NCBI GenBank assembly: GCA_016872195.1
Contig: VHAT01000005.1
Location: 18,767-82,766 of the forward strand
Reading direction: 5' to 3'
Source: Sphingomonadales bacterium
GTDB lineage: Bacteria; Bacteroidota; Bacteroidia; Chitinophagales; Chitinophagaceae
Length of the DNA: 64,000 nt
The first letter of the stretch is position 1, and every line of letters begins with the position of its first letter. The notes below the pieces were generated by a model. It was not told the DNA's origin, ran no database searches, and worked only from the letters and a program-made list of their open reading frames with translations. A program made the position numbers and the translations under genes. Below, one piece after another: positions 10,536 to 20,819 of the stretch.

Positions 10536-11264
10536 TTATTTTTTTATGACCAGCTTCCCATCCTCGTAAAAGGGAAGTACGTTGGCCACATCGGGTGTTA
10601 GACAAAATCGAATATCCTCAATTAACCCAAAACGCTGGACCAATCGGTGGTAATGTGTTAACTGCGGAGCGAATCCGGGCAGATCATCCTTGTGCTGACG
10701 ATATAGAGAAGAGGCCATAAGAGAACTATCGCAGTGAATGGTAAATTGCTCTTGCAGTCTTTCTATGATCGCTCCGGCAAAAAGGGTGTCTTCGAGATTA
10801 AAGCGATCTTTCCAACCCGCACAACCCAATACTACGTTTCTATTTTGTTTTTGCAGGTAATCACAAATAGCACCCAGGTTCGGAAAACTACCGGCTACAA
10901 TGGTATGGGCATTGCGATCGAGTGCCATTTGTAAAAGTCGCGTCCCATTGGTGGTGGTCAACACCAGGGTACGGCCACCAATAAAGTCGCGCGTGTATTC
11001 TAGCGGAGAGTTTCCGTGCTGTAATCCCTCAGCGATCATACCGTCTCGCTCACCGGCCGCCACCCCATCGATATTTTTACTCATCTCGATCGCTTTCGGT
11101 ACTGAATCTACCGGAATAACGGCACGAGCTCCATTGAAAAGTGCGGAAGCAATGGTAGAGGTGGCCCTAAAAACATCGATGATCACCACTACACTATCAG
11201 AAAGGTCGTATAAATGAAGTAAGGCCGGAGAAAGAGACGTAAAGAGCGTAGGTTTTGATTTCAT
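10536..11264 (-). CDS. comB: 2-phosphosulfolactate phosphatase (ComB family)
   Basis: 242 aa from the ATG at 11264; the longer track start (11306) would overlap the upstream gene. Family signatures are VVVIIDVFRATSTIA near residue 25, AVIPVDSVPKAIEM, GERDG, GNSPLEY and TTTNGTRLLQMA. The known enzyme is a Mg-dependent phosphatase that turns 2-phospho-3-sulfolactate into sulfolactate, a coenzyme M step in methanogens. Bacteria that do not make coenzyme M also carry homologues, where sulfolactate or another product is likely. It is the last gene of a tight run with gcvT and the SRPBCC gene (gaps of 12 and 17 bp). No sulfolactate dehydrogenase or synthase is present here. Confidence 0.85.
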   Translation of the reverse strand: MKSKPTLFTSLSPALLHLYDLSDSVVVIIDVFRATSTIASALFNGARAVIPVDSVPKAIEMSKNIDGVAAGERDGMIAEGLQHGNSPLEYTRDFIGGRTLVLTTTNGTRLLQMALDRNAHTIVAGSFPNLGAICDYLQKQNRNVVLGCAGWKDRFNLEDTLFAGAIIERLQEQFTIHCDSSLMASSLYRQHKDDLPGFAPQLTHYHRLVQRFGLIEDIRFCLTPDVANVLPFYEDGKLVIKK

Positions 11265-11281
11265 GTAGATATAATTCGCTG

Positions 11282-11758
11282 CTATTTGATTAGTATTTTT
11301 TTCCAACGATCTGTTTCGGCAAATCGTTTAATGGTCTCGTTGCGCTGTTGCAAGAGCGACTCCATGTACTTAGTAAAGTAGAGGGCGTTGAACCAGCGAC
11401 CCATTCTGCCATAAGGCATCTCGAAACTGAGCAGATCGATCAGCAACATTCCATTATCGATCGCCTTGAAATAATGTTCATGACGCATGGCGCTCAGATC
11501 GCCTTGCACCTGCACTTCGATGATCATATCAGGACGTTGCACTTCGACATACTTGACCCGTTGGATTCGCTCTTTGAATAATTGATGAGAGCGCCAGGTA
11601 ACCGTATCTCCTTTCTCGATCAGACCAAACCGAGTACCCGCTACCGCCTCGAGCTTGTACGGGCTCATTGACTCTTTATAAACGGAAATATGACGACTGA
11701 GGTCAAAGACCACTTCGGAAGAAGCCGCAATAAAGGTGGTAAGATGGATCGTAGGCAT
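11282..11758 (-). CDS. SRPBCC (START-like) family protein
   Basis: 158 aa, one compact domain: strand-rich start (TIHLTTFIAASSEVVFDLSR), a helix holding hydrophobic residues, and a C-terminal amphipathic helix with KYMESLLQQRNETIKR. The start and the GRWFNALYFTKYMESLL ending resemble START-like ligand-binding proteins that Bacteroidota annotations call SRPBCC or cell-division-inhibitor-like. No catalytic residues are visible. It sits 12 bp after gcvT and 17 bp before comB, so it shares their transcript. Confidence 0.75.
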   Translation of the reverse strand: MPTIHLTTFIAASSEVVFDLSRHISVYKESMSPYKLEAVAGTRFGLIEKGDTVTWRSHQLFKERIQRVKYVEVQRPDMIIEVQVQGDLSAMRHEHYFKAIDNGMLLIDLLSFEMPYGRMGRWFNALYFTKYMESLLQQRNETIKRFAETDRWKKILIK

Positions 11759-11770
11759 AAGAAGAGCTAA

Positions 11771-12862
11771 CTATACGAACGGAAATTTTACAACCTGTGC
11801 CTTCAATTGCTTATCGCGCACTTGAATAAAGATCGTATTGTCAAGTCGTGATTGCGCCGTTTGCACATAGCCCATCCCAATGGCCTTGCCCAGGGTGGGC
11901 GACTGCGTACCCGAGGTAACGACCCCGATCGTGCTACCCGCTGCATCATTGATCTCGTAACCATGACGAGGAATTCCTTTATCGATCATCTCAAAACCGA
12001 CCAGCTTCTTTGTTACGCCTTCGGCTTTTTGACGAGCAAAGAATTCTGAACTGGTAAATTCTTTGGTGAATTTAGTGATCCATCCTAATCCGGCTTCGAG
12101 TGGAGAGGTCGTATCATCAATATCATTTCCATATAAACAGAATCCCATTTCCAAACGCAGCGTATCTCTGGCACCCAGTCCGATCGGTTTTAATCCTTGT
12201 GGGCCCCCTATGGTAAAAAGGGCATCCCAGATAAGATCGGCCTCTCCATTCTTATCCTCAAAATAGATCTCGACACCCCCGGCCCCGGTATAACCGGTAG
12301 CGCTGATCAACACGTTGTCTACGCCGGCAAATTTCCCTTTTACGAACGTATAGTATGCCAGGTTGACCAGATCGAGATCGGTAAGGGGTTGCAATATGCG
12401 AGCGGCCTGCGGCCCCTGCACGGCCAACAAACAAGTCTTCTCAGAGATATTGTGCATCTCTACCCCTTTGTGATTATGCTGTTGGATCCAAGTCCAGTCC
12501 TTTTCGATATTCGATGCATTTACCACCAACATATAGGCCTTGTTCTCTTCGAGGCAATACACCAAAAGGTCATCTACGATTCCGCCTTTATCGTTGGGGA
12601 AACAACTATATTGAACCTTACCGGCAAAGAGTTTGGAAGCGTCATTGCTGGTAACCCGCTGGATCAGGTCAAGTGCATCGGGGCCCTTAAGCACAAACTC
12701 ACCCATATGACTCACATCAAATACACCGGCATTTTTTCGCACCGTGGCGTGCTCATCATTGATTCCGGTATAGGAGATGGGCATATCGTATCCTGCAAAA
12801 GGAGCCATTTTGGCTCCTAAGGCGATGTGCTTTTTATAAAACGGGGTGGGCTTTACGGACAT
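11771..12862 (-). CDS. gcvT: Aminomethyltransferase (glycine cleavage T protein)
   Basis: 363 aa from ATG 12862 ([12 protein letters not shown]). The track start at 12883 is a TTG that overlaps the promoter box. T-protein transfers the methylene carbon of glycine from the lipoyl H-protein to tetrahydrofolate. Hallmarks: [18 protein letters not shown] near the N-terminus, [44 protein letters not shown], and [17 protein letters not shown]. The gcvH and gcvP partners are outside the window. It leads the gcvT-SRPBCC-comB unit. Confidence 0.95.
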   Translation of the reverse strand: MSVKPTPFYKKHIALGAKMAPFAGYDMPISYTGINDEHATVRKNAGVFDVSHMGEFVLKGPDALDLIQRVTSNDASKLFAGKVQYSCFPNDKGGIVDDLLVYCLEENKAYMLVVNASNIEKDWTWIQQHNHKGVEMHNISEKTCLLAVQGPQAARILQPLTDLDLVNLAYYTFVKGKFAGVDNVLISATGYTGAGGVEIYFEDKNGEADLIWDALFTIGGPQGLKPIGLGARDTLRLEMGFCLYGNDIDDTTSPLEAGLGWITKFTKEFTSSEFFARQKAEGVTKKLVGFEMIDKGIPRHGYEINDAAGSTIGVVTSGTQSPTLGKAIGMGYVQTAQSRLDNTIFIQVRDKQLKAQVVKFPFV

Positions 12863-12880
12863 GTGCTTTTTTTGAGAGCA

Positions 12881-12888
12881 CAAATGTA
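12881..12888 (-). promoter_or_regulatory. -7 promoter box for gcvT
   Basis: Plus-strand CAAATGTA gives minus-strand TACATTTG, a perfect Bacteroidota -7 box, 19 bases upstream of the ATG at 12862. It decides the start in favour of 12862. Confidence 0.6.
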
Positions 12889-12906
12889 CGCCAAACCGGG
12901 CTTGTT

Positions 12907-14907
12907 CTATAGGGCGCCGGGAGAGGTAGCCTCGTTGATCGGACGCAGCATTCCGTCAGGCATCATTTTATAAATAACGCCATACTCGTAGGGAAAATCT
13001 GCATTATTCCAGTCTACTTCGCGTAACCGGCCCTTGTTTAAGCGGACCTCCAACTCGCCCAACGTGAGCTTTTCTTTGATGGACTCATCAAAAGAAATGG
13101 TCTTTCCGACCGGAATTTTCACCACCAACTTGACCTGCTGGGCGCGATACTTATCTTTTGCAGCGATCGAATAGTGGCTGGGCAGGTCAACGATCATTCC
13201 GGTATCGGCCTTATTGGATACCTGAATCAAGTTGCTCATCGTGTTAACGGTATAACCAAGCGCCTCTGCGCGCTGAAGGGCCTGTTGACTATTTCGCCCG
13301 GTGGCACTTCGTATAAGCTCCAGGTGAAAAGAACTGTCCGGACTAATCGTGGTCTCAATAACCAAGGCCGAAAGCTTCAGCGAGTCCTTGGTGAGATCCC
13401 AGCCCTTTTCTTCGCCCTCAATATGTATCCAGGGGATCTTGTTGCTGTACATAATGGCAGGCTGCGAGACTGTAAGGTGTATAGTGGCCGGATCAGCAAC
13501 TGAAATCGGCACAGTGGTGACGATCTGCTCTCGAGTAGAGAATTCCTTACCCATGGTGCTGACAAATAAAAACATGATGATCCAGCCTACTGTCCACAGC
13601 GAAAAAAAGCTATAGCGCAGCACGGCATTTTTTTTCTTATATCCCAGTATCCTTCTGATCAGCCAGATAATAAATCCAAGCAGCGGAACCAATACGAATA
13701 AAATGACTGCAGCCCAAGCCAATAATTGCTGCGTATTGTTACCCCAAATAAAGGCTTGATAGGGCCAAGTGACTACCCCCACAAAAAATACAGCCAGAAG
13801 CGATACCATGAGCGAAAAAGCCAGAATGCCAAAAAAGAAAGCAAAGAATACTTTGATCAATAAGCCGATCGCATATAAAATACTTCCGCCAAGGGTACGA
13901 TCTTTACCGCTAAACTTTTCTTGTACTTGCTGATGGACCTCGCCGACTACTTTTTCGGCCTTACCCGGTAGCTCATTGGCGACAGCCTCTACTTCTTTAC
14001 CCCAGCTGCTTACTTTTTCTTTAAACTGCTCCGCCCCCTGTCTTACCTGTTTTTGAATAGAGGCCAGATCGATCTTCTCTCCGCGCATCTCCATTTTCTG
14101 ATAGGGGGTAATTGCCTTGGGCAGGATAATCCAAAGGGTGATATACATAATAAAGGAGAACCCGACCAATGAGCCAAAACTGAGGTTAAATAAGAGGAAC
14201 GTAAAATCGTCGTCGGTCCAATTCAGAATGGAAAAAAAGACCTGCAAGAGCAAAGGAGCTAAGAAAATAAGCCTGATCGTTTTGACGGATTTATCAAAAT
14301 AGGCCGCCAAGCCGCCAGCTACGCCACCCAATACTTTATTGTCTGGGTCTCTATAAAAACGTTTGCCTTTATAGGGCTCCACGGATGCGAAAGGAAAGAT
14401 GATCCATATTAACACATATCCAAATAAAATCAACCCAAAACTCGAAAAAGCCAAGAGCACCAGTAGGGCGCGCACAATGGTCGGATCGATCCCCAAATAA
14501 GCAGCCAATCCGCTGGCCACCCCTCCAATGATCATGTTATTACGATCTCGGTAGAGTTTGCGGGGTTCAGGTGCTTTTGTTCTTGTATTTTCTTCTGTCG
14601 CTGCCGATTCCGCACCAGATTGGTTTTTTTCTTCGGCAACTCCCTCTTGTGCCAGCGCTTCGGGGCTTCCCATTTGTGCGATCAAGATTTGCACATCTGC
14701 TTCTGTAATACAAGGACTTCCTTTTTTAATCTTTTCATTCATCAATTCGGCTATTCGGCCTTCGATATCATTAATGATCTCTTCGCGCCCCTCTTCGCGG
14801 TCAAAAAATTGGCGGAGGGTAGCGATATAAGCTTGAAGCTGTTCAAAGGCAATTTCTTCGATCGATAAGATCTGCCCGCTTAAATTAATGGTGATGATCT
14901 TTTTCAT
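12907..14907 (-). CDS. PspC-domain membrane protein with two PspC repeats
   Basis: 666 aa. Residues 1-100 are a soluble head ([20 protein letters not shown]) followed by an acidic linker. The first PspC domain is at about 115-172 ([22 protein letters not shown] plus a membrane helix) and the second at about 182-265 ([22 protein letters not shown]). Further membrane helices lie at about 340-370, 385-410 and 430-450, and the C-terminal 190 residues are probably periplasmic. PspC proteins sense envelope stress. The gene lies 47 bp downstream of a PadR regulator on the same strand, the usual Bacteroidota arrangement, so its expression is probably repressed by that protein. Confidence 0.9.
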   Translation of the reverse strand: MKKIITINLSGQILSIEEIAFEQLQAYIATLRQFFDREEGREEIINDIEGRIAELMNEKIKKGSPCITEADVQILIAQMGSPEALAQEGVAEEKNQSGAESAATEENTRTKAPEPRKLYRDRNNMIIGGVASGLAAYLGIDPTIVRALLVLLAFSSFGLILFGYVLIWIIFPFASVEPYKGKRFYRDPDNKVLGGVAGGLAAYFDKSVKTIRLIFLAPLLLQVFFSILNWTDDDFTFLLFNLSFGSLVGFSFIMYITLWIILPKAITPYQKMEMRGEKIDLASIQKQVRQGAEQFKEKVSSWGKEVEAVANELPGKAEKVVGEVHQQVQEKFSGKDRTLGGSILYAIGLLIKVFFAFFFGILAFSLMVSLLAVFFVGVVTWPYQAFIWGNNTQQLLAWAAVILFVLVPLLGFIIWLIRRILGYKKKNAVLRYSFFSLWTVGWIIMFLFVSTMGKEFSTREQIVTTVPISVADPATIHLTVSQPAIMYSNKIPWIHIEGEEKGWDLTKDSLKLSALVIETTISPDSSFHLELIRSATGRNSQQALQRAEALGYTVNTMSNLIQVSNKADTGMIVDLPSHYSIAAKDKYRAQQVKLVVKIPVGKTISFDESIKEKLTLGELEVRLNKGRLREVDWNNADFPYEYGVIYKMMPDGMLRPINEATSPGAL

Positions 14908-14954
14908 GAGGCGGCTGATTAGTAGTATTTTTTATTAAAATGAATTGAGATAGA

Positions 14955-15296
14955 TTAGAGATTGGTGGGTTTGGGCGAGATGGCCTTATTGACCGCCTCA
15001 GAAAGTTCTTTCCAGGTTTTTTCGAGTTCGGTATAAAAAAGGAGGCCTTTTTCGGTCAGAGAAAAGTATTTGCGGGGGGGACCCGAAGGGCTCTCCACCC
15101 AACGGTAGGTAAGCATTTCAGCATTTTTGAGGCGGGTTAAAAGGGGGTAAAGCGTCCCTTCCAAAATGCTTAAGCCGGCCGAACGCAACTCATCTACGAT
15201 ATCACCAGGGTAGGCCTCGCCTCTCTTAATGGCAGAAAGAATGCAAAACTCCAGAATCCCTTTTCTCATCTGGCTCTGTGTATTGTCTATATTCAT
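14955..15296 (-). CDS. PadR-family transcriptional regulator
   Basis: 113 aa winged-helix repressor. The core MRKGILEFCILSAIKRGEAYPGDIVDELR is followed by the wing segment LEGTLYPLLTRLKNAEMLTYRW and PRKYFSLTEKG, all characteristic of PadR. A C-terminal helix for dimerisation is short, as in the PadR-s1 type. It precedes the PspC gene and probably controls both. A -7 box lies 22 bases upstream, and the sequence just upstream of it holds paired GTAC elements (see the operator entry). Confidence 0.93.
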   Translation of the reverse strand: MNIDNTQSQMRKGILEFCILSAIKRGEAYPGDIVDELRSAGLSILEGTLYPLLTRLKNAEMLTYRWVESPSGPPRKYFSLTEKGLLFYTELEKTWKELSEAVNKAISPKPTNL

Positions 15297-15318
15297 GACT
15301 ATTTAAACAATTGAGGAA

Positions 15319-15360
15319 CAAAGATAATACAAAAATATAGTACCATGCATTACAAAGTAC
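15319..15360 (-). promoter_or_regulatory. padR promoter and candidate PadR operator
   Basis: Plus-strand CAAAGATA (15319-15326) is a perfect minus-strand TATCTTTG -7 box. Just upstream, AGTACC occurs twice as a direct repeat (from 15339 and 15356). The self-complementary GTAC cores at 15340-15343 and 15357-15360 flank an ATGCAT palindrome. This spacing lies over the -33 region, where a PadR dimer could repress. The site is inferred, not matched to a known operator. Confidence 0.45.
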
Positions 15361-15448
15361 CTTTTTTTATTAAATTTTTTGTCCCCCCACTAAAACATAA
15401 TTGATGGAATCCTATAAATACCGTTTTTTTTACCGATTTTTGAGGAAT

Positions 15449-16504
15449 ATGACCCAAAAAATAGCGCTTTTTGCCCTTTTTGGCCTGATTTTGCTCTCTA
15501 GCGGATGTGCCGATAAATATCAATCCTATCGGTCCCTTTATCCTTTTAAGAGTCCATCAGGGCTACCGGATTATACCAATTTGGACTACTGGGCGGCTCA
15601 TCCTGATAAAAAAGATCCCTCGGACAGTATCCCCAAACCACTCAAAACAGCACCCGGCGATACCCCAGCTGATGTATTCTTTATTCATCCTACCACTTTT
15701 ACCGAAAAGAAAGAGGCCGCAATCCCCAACGCAGCCATTGATGACTACTATATTAATGCAAAGACAGATTATTCGACCATCCTTTTTCAAGCAAGTGCTT
15801 TTAATGAACAAAGTCGCGTATTCAGCCCTCGTTACCGGCAGGCGCATATCGGTAATTTTTACAGCAACGACTCCTTGGCCTCACTAAAGGCCTTACAATT
15901 GGCGTACTCCGATATACGAACTGCGTTTCGCTATTATCTGGAACACTATAATAATAAGCGTCCGATCATTATTGCCTCGCATAGTCAGGGCGCCCTAATG
16001 GCCATAGAACTGCTCAAGGAATTTTTCGACAATAAATCGCTTCAACAACAATTGGTCGTGGCCTATGTAGTGGGATGGCCGCTCGAAACAAGTCAATTCA
16101 AAACACTCAGCGCTTGTATAACCCCCTCGCAAACGAATTGTCTATGCAGCTGGCGCACTTTTAAAATGGGATACGAAGCGCCCTGGGTGACCAAAGAAAA
16201 AGAAAGAAAGACCTCTCTGATCGTTACCAATCCCATCACCTGGACAACCGATACTAATTTTGTATCACGCCAGCTAAACAAAGGCTCGGTGCTGACACGC
16301 TTTAATAAAGTGTATAAAAAAACAACGGATGCGCAGATCAAAAATGGTGTCGTGTATTCGTACCGCCCCCATTTTCCGGGCAGCTTCTTGTATCGCACCG
16401 ATAATTATCATGTGGGTGATATCAACCTATACTATTTGAACGTTCGCGAAAATGTGCGAGAAAGAGTAGGCGCCTTTCTGGCTATGCCAACTCAACGTCA
16501 ATAA
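15449..16504 (+). CDS. DUF3089 alpha/beta-hydrolase-like lipoprotein
   Basis: 351 aa from ATG 15449, which gives a clean lipoprotein signal (FGLILLSSGC, Cys at 20) and has GAGG just upstream; the track start is a TTG with 16 extra hydrophilic residues. The DUF3089 signatures are FFIHPTTF near residue 80 and the nucleophile elbow ASHSQGAL near 180, so a serine hydrolase is likely, with the substrate unknown. It is expected to be anchored to a membrane by its N-terminal lipid. It is divergent from padR, and a 66-bp gap separates it from the universal stress gene. Confidence 0.85.
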   Translation: MTQKIALFALFGLILLSSGCADKYQSYRSLYPFKSPSGLPDYTNLDYWAAHPDKKDPSDSIPKPLKTAPGDTPADVFFIHPTTFTEKKEAAIPNAAIDDYYINAKTDYSTILFQASAFNEQSRVFSPRYRQAHIGNFYSNDSLASLKALQLAYSDIRTAFRYYLEHYNNKRPIIIASHSQGALMAIELLKEFFDNKSLQQQLVVAYVVGWPLETSQFKTLSACITPSQTNCLCSWRTFKMGYEAPWVTKEKERKTSLIVTNPITWTTDTNFVSRQLNKGSVLTRFNKVYKKTTDAQIKNGVVYSYRPHFPGSFLYRTDNYHVGDINLYYLNVRENVRERVGAFLAMPTQRQ

Positions 16505-16570
16505 GCTCGCTGACCTTGGTCATGGGTTGCCGCAACGCCTGCGTTTATCTTTAAGACAAACGCAGACCCC

Positions 16571-17398
16571 ATGAGGACAATACTAGTACCCACCGATTTT
16601 TCTCCCATAGCCACCAATGCCTTGCACTATGCCCTGGAAATGGCCAATGCTATAAAGGCCCATCTAATGTTACTGCACGTATACCAGGTGCCGGTCAGTT
16701 ATAGTGATGCACCCATTGTACTGGTCTCTATCGATGAGTTAAGAAAAGCGGCCGAACGAAAAATGGAACAGGTGCGAGAAGTCGCACGTAAAATATTACA
16801 TGGAGATCAAAAGATCTATACCGAAACGCGGCTGGGTAATGTAACAGACGAACTCGAAGCCATCTGCGAAAAGATCAGACCCTTTGCCGTTGTAATGGGC
16901 ACAAAGGGAGCCTCGGCCTTTGAGCGGGTTCTCTTTGGCCGCAACGCATTAAGTGCCATTCGCCACTTGCATGTACCGGTCATTTGCGTTCCGCCCGGAA
17001 AGACCTTTGGAAAAGGGATCAAAAAGATCGGTTTCGCTTGCGATTGCAAAGAAGTGGTAGCGACCACCCCCACTCGAATTATTCGCGACCTGGTTAAAAA
17101 TTTTGAGGCCGAGTTATATGTGCTCAATGTAAATACCGATGGACGTGATCAAGAAGAAAAACCAGAGCAGACCGTTTTACTCGAAACCTTATTGAGCGAC
17201 TTGCGACCCGTTTATTTTTTTCTGGAACATAACGACATCGAGGATGCCATCAATGAGTTTGCTGAAAAAAACAACCTGGACCTGATCATCAGTATTCCCA
17301 AACAACATAAGTTGGTCGATAAGCTCTTTAAGAAAAGTTCAACTAGGCAATTGGTCTATCAAAGCCATGTCCCCGTTATGTGCATTCACGAAGAGTAA
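16571..17398 (+). CDS. Two-domain universal stress protein (UspA family)
   Basis: 275 aa with two tandem Usp folds. The first (1-145) has the full signature: ILVPTDFSPIATNALHYALEMA at the N-terminus, and GTKGAS followed by FGRNA before HVPVICVPP, close to the ATP-binding pattern G-2x-G-9x-G but with Arg instead of Ser/Thr after the last Gly. The second (150-275) is divergent but ends in HVPVMCI. A near-consensus -7 box (TATCTTTA, 16546-16553) lies 17 bases upstream of the ATG. Role: a stress-linked, probably nucleotide-binding cytoplasmic protein. It is convergent with asnS. Confidence 0.92.
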   Translation: MRTILVPTDFSPIATNALHYALEMANAIKAHLMLLHVYQVPVSYSDAPIVLVSIDELRKAAERKMEQVREVARKILHGDQKIYTETRLGNVTDELEAICEKIRPFAVVMGTKGASAFERVLFGRNALSAIRHLHVPVICVPPGKTFGKGIKKIGFACDCKEVVATTPTRIIRDLVKNFEAELYVLNVNTDGRDQEEKPEQTVLLETLLSDLRPVYFFLEHNDIEDAINEFAEKNNLDLIISIPKQHKLVDKLFKKSSTRQLVYQSHVPVMCIHEE

Positions 17399-17478
17399 AG
17401 AAGGTAAAGCAAAAACGTTTCTCTTCGCTCGGTGATTACGAATAAGCGCGAGGAGAGAAGGTGTCGAACGGATACTCG

Positions 17479-18921
17479 TTAAAATTCGGCAGAGCCCGGT
17501 GTACGCGGAAAGGCGATTACATCGCGGATATTGTTCATTCCGGTCACAAATTGAACCATGCGTTCAAAACCCAGTCCAAATCCGGCATGAGGCACGGTTC
17601 CAAAGCGGCGGGTATCGAGATACCACCAGAGTTCTTCTTCGCCAATGCCCATGGCCGCCATCTTTTGTTGCAGGTTTTCCAGTCGCTCTTCGCGCTGCGA
17701 CCCTCCTACAATTTCTCCAATACCCGGTGCCAGTATATCCATAGCGGCAACAGTTTTACCATCATCATTTTGACGCATGTAAAAAGCCTTGATGCCGGCA
17801 GGATAATTATAAAGAATAACAGGTTTCTTAAAATGCTTTTCGACCAGATAGCGTTCGTGCTCACTTTGCAAGTCCATGCCCCATCCGGTAATCTCGTACT
17901 GAAACTTCTTTTTCTTATTGTAGTTGCTTTCGCGCAATATGTCGATAGCCTCGGTATACGTTAAGCGTTCGAATTTATTTTCGGTTACGAAACGTAGCTT
18001 TTCGAGCAAGCTCATCTCGCTGCGCTTATCTTGTGGTAACTGCTTTTCTTCTTCGGCCAGGCGCTGGTCCAAAAACTGCAGATCATCGGCACAATGCTCC
18101 ATGGCATAGCGAATGATATACCCGATAAATGCCTCGGCCAGATTCATGTTATCTTCCAGATCATAGAAGGCCATCTCGGGTTCTATCATCCAAAACTCGG
18201 CCAGGTGACGCGTGGTATTGCTATTCTCGGCACGAAAGGTGGGGCCAAATGTATAGATCTCGCCAAAGGCGGTGGCGCCCAGTTCTCCTTCGAGTTGACC
18301 ACTTACCGTCAAGTGGGTGGAGCGGCCGAAAAAATCTTCTTTAAAATTGATCTGCCCCTCTTCGGTACGCGGGGCCGATCCATCGAGCGGCAATGAGGTA
18401 ACTCGAAACATTTCACCGGCCCCTTCGGCATCGCTGGCGGTAATAATAGGTGTATGGAGATATAAAAATCCTTTTTGATTAAAGAACTGATGCACTGCGA
18501 ACGATAAGGCATGACGAACTCTAAAGACGGCCGCAAAGGTGTTGGTACGAAAACGCAAGTGTGCTTTTTCGCGTAGAAATTCAAGACTGTGTTTTTTCGG
18601 TTGCAATGGATATTTTTCGGCATCAGAATCGCCTAAAATCTCCACCGAACTAGCTTGTAAATCTATTTTTTGTCCTTTACCCAGCGAAGGCACTACTTTT
18701 CCGGTCACCTTTATGGAGGCCGATGTAGTAATGCGTGATAATAAATTATCCGGAAACTGACCCAGGGTTAACACAACTTGTAGATGCGCATTCGTGCTAC
18801 CATCATTTAATGCCACGAACTGGTTGTTGCGAAACGTGCGCACCCAGCCCATTACCGTCACCTCTTGGCCGGCGGGTTCCTGGAGCAGCAACTCCTTAAT
18901 CTTGATTCTATTGTTGAACAT
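17479..18921 (-). CDS. asnS: Asparaginyl-tRNA synthetase
   Basis: 480 aa from ATG 18921 (MFNNRIKIKELL); the track's 20 extra codons read through the promoter box. The N-terminal OB-fold anticodon-binding domain covers about 1-115 (VTVMGWVRTFRNNQFVALND). The class II catalytic core follows: motif 2 with FRAENSNTTRHLAEFWMIEPE near 240 and motif 3 GFGLGFERMVQFVTG near 450. Asn rather than Asp specificity is supported by the overall AsnC-type sequence and length. It charges tRNA-Asn in the cytoplasm. It is convergent with the Usp gene and divergent from rho. Confidence 0.96.
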   Translation of the reverse strand: MFNNRIKIKELLLQEPAGQEVTVMGWVRTFRNNQFVALNDGSTNAHLQVVLTLGQFPDNLLSRITTSASIKVTGKVVPSLGKGQKIDLQASSVEILGDSDAEKYPLQPKKHSLEFLREKAHLRFRTNTFAAVFRVRHALSFAVHQFFNQKGFLYLHTPIITASDAEGAGEMFRVTSLPLDGSAPRTEEGQINFKEDFFGRSTHLTVSGQLEGELGATAFGEIYTFGPTFRAENSNTTRHLAEFWMIEPEMAFYDLEDNMNLAEAFIGYIIRYAMEHCADDLQFLDQRLAEEEKQLPQDKRSEMSLLEKLRFVTENKFERLTYTEAIDILRESNYNKKKKFQYEITGWGMDLQSEHERYLVEKHFKKPVILYNYPAGIKAFYMRQNDDGKTVAAMDILAPGIGEIVGGSQREERLENLQQKMAAMGIGEEELWWYLDTRRFGTVPHAGFGLGFERMVQFVTGMNNIRDVIAFPRTPGSAEF

Positions 18922-18940
18922 GAACAGGTGCTTAGGATGG

Positions 18941-18948
18941 CAAAGGTA
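18941..18948 (-). promoter_or_regulatory. -7 promoter box for asnS
   Basis: Plus-strand CAAAGGTA is minus-strand TACCTTTG, a perfect TAnnTTTG box 20 bases before the asnS ATG. The remaining divergent gap to rho (about 210 bp) shows no T-box or other leader structure that I could recognise. Confidence 0.6.
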
Positions 18949-19156
18949 AGCCCTGGGCCCCGTGGAGCTGACAACAGACAATTGAAAAAATTTTCGGAAT
19001 TCGGGCTTTTATAGTAGTATTGCAATTGAAAGAGGCTCATTCGGGCCGGTTTCTTCTCAACTTTCTTTCGTTTGCCGCCTCTTTTATCTGCTTAACATTC
19101 AAATTTCAATTGACAAGACGGGTTGGTGTTGCTGAGGACCTGATCAATTTTCATTC

Positions 19157-20788
19157 ATGTACGATATATTACAACTGAACGACATGCTCGTTCCCGAGTT
19201 GCTCGATATTGCAGAGCGGCTCAAGATCCCACAGGCCAAAAGGCTTAGTAAACAAGATCTTATTTATAAGATCCTTGACAGCCAGGCCATTGCAGACGCC
19301 AAACAAGCAAAAGGAACCGAACCTAATCATACACATAAACGCATTGTAAAAACCAGTACCGGTATTGCCAGCGAAGAAGCCATTGTAGAAAGTGGCGATA
19401 CGCGCCCCCCTCATCCCAAACAACTATCCATGACTGCTAAAAACGAAGACAACAAACCCAAGAAAAGAGGAAGACCTAAAAAAGAAGAAAAACCCGAAGT
19501 GGGGCCGGTAAAACAAAAAGCCGGTGAAGAAACGCCGTCGGCCCCTAGCAAAACCGACTTATTGGCGCAGACCATCCTGCAAAACACCCCGGAGCCCGGC
19601 GCTATGCCCGAGTCCCAAGGGGGACCCGCTCGTTTTGTACCTCAAAAGAAAGAGCCCGTCTTTACCGTTGAGTTCGATGGTATGATCCCCGCCGAAGGCG
19701 TGTTGGAAATGATGCCCGACGGATACGGCTTCTTGCGCTCTTCTGATTACAACTACTTGTCTTCGCCCGACGACGTATATGTATCTCCCTCCCAAATAAA
19801 ATTATTCGGCCTTAAAAGTGGTGATACGGTTTGTGGTGCTGTTCGCCCTCCCAAAGAAGGAGAAAAATATTTTGCACTACTAAAAGTCGATCTGCTCAAC
19901 GGAAAAAGTCCCGACGAAGTACGCGACCGCGTTCCCTTCGATTATTTGACTCCTCTATTTCCGTTCGAGAAATTAAATCTGTTTACCACCCCTTCGGAAT
20001 ATTCTACACGGATCATGGACCTGTTTACCCCCATTGGAAAGGGGCAACGGGGATTGATCGTGGCGCAACCCAAGACAGGTAAGACCATGTTGTTAAAGGC
20101 CGTGGCCAATGCCATTGCTGCCAATCATCCCGAATGCTATCTAATGATCGTGCTGGTCGATGAAAGACCCGAAGAGGTTACTGATATGGAAAGAAGCGTT
20201 AAGGCCGAAGTGATCGCTTCTACTTTCGATGAACCCGCCGAAAAACACGTGAAGGTCTCTACCATGGCCCTCAATAAAGCCAAGCGACTCGTAGAGTGCG
20301 GCCACGATGTAGTGATCTTGCTTGATTCCATAACGCGATTGGCACGAGCTCACAATACCGTGGCGCCCGCTTCTGGTAAAGTATTATCCGGTGGGGTAGA
20401 GGCCAATGCCATGCAAAAGCCCAAACAGTTCTTTGGAGCCGCTCGTAAGATCGAGAATGGTGGCTCTCTTACCATTATCGCTACCGCCCTGGTCGATACC
20501 GGTAGCAAAATGGATGAGGTGATCTTTGAAGAATTCAAAGGAACCGGTAATATGGAATTGCAACTCGACCGCAAGCTCTCTAACAAACGTATTTATCCGG
20601 CCGTAGACTTGAACTCTTCTTCTACCCGTCGTGACGATCTGCTACTCGATGCGGCAGCGCTGCAACGCATGAACCTATTACGGGTATACCTGGCCGATAT
20701 GAATATCGAAGAGGCGATGCGCGAACTACAAAACAGGATGAAGGGCACCAAGAGCAACGAAGAATTCTTAGCATCAATGAACAGATAA
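19157..20788 (+). CDS. rho: Transcription termination factor Rho
   Basis: 543 aa, longer than the roughly 420-aa enterobacterial protein because of a Lys/Glu/Pro-rich insert at about residues 50-160 that contains KKRGRPKK, an AT-hook-like basic run. Order: Rho_N helix domain at 1-50 ([20 protein letters not shown]), the insert, the RNA-binding cold-shock-like domain at about 175-245 ([11 protein letters not shown]), and the ATPase with Walker [10 protein letters not shown] near 298 and Walker [17 protein letters not shown] near 380. Rho is the hexameric RNA helicase that ends transcription. A strong intrinsic terminator follows directly. Confidence 0.97.
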   Translation: MYDILQLNDMLVPELLDIAERLKIPQAKRLSKQDLIYKILDSQAIADAKQAKGTEPNHTHKRIVKTSTGIASEEAIVESGDTRPPHPKQLSMTAKNEDNKPKKRGRPKKEEKPEVGPVKQKAGEETPSAPSKTDLLAQTILQNTPEPGAMPESQGGPARFVPQKKEPVFTVEFDGMIPAEGVLEMMPDGYGFLRSSDYNYLSSPDDVYVSPSQIKLFGLKSGDTVCGAVRPPKEGEKYFALLKVDLLNGKSPDEVRDRVPFDYLTPLFPFEKLNLFTTPSEYSTRIMDLFTPIGKGQRGLIVAQPKTGKTMLLKAVANAIAANHPECYLMIVLVDERPEEVTDMERSVKAEVIASTFDEPAEKHVKVSTMALNKAKRLVECGHDVVILLDSITRLARAHNTVAPASGKVLSGGVEANAMQKPKQFFGAARKIENGGSLTIIATALVDTGSKMDEVIFEEFKGTGNMELQLDRKLSNKRIYPAVDLNSSSTRRDDLLLDAAALQRMNLLRVYLADMNIEEAMRELQNRMKGTKSNEEFLASMNR

Positions 20789-20794
20789 TTTCAG

Positions 20795-20819
20795 AGAGGA
20801 CTTCGGTCCTCTTTTTTTT
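20795..20819 (+). terminator. Intrinsic terminator of rho
   Basis: A perfect 7-bp stem AGAGGAC / GTCCTCT closed by a TTCG tetraloop runs straight into eight T residues. The mnmH ATG begins at the next base, so mnmH must either be read by leak-through or have a promoter inside rho. Confidence 0.9.

Noticed and set aside
17419-17459. Imperfect inverted repeat TTCTCT...AGAGAA between convergent usp and asnS
   Set aside because: Only six exact pairs, with mismatches further in and no T run on either strand; too weak to call a terminator.
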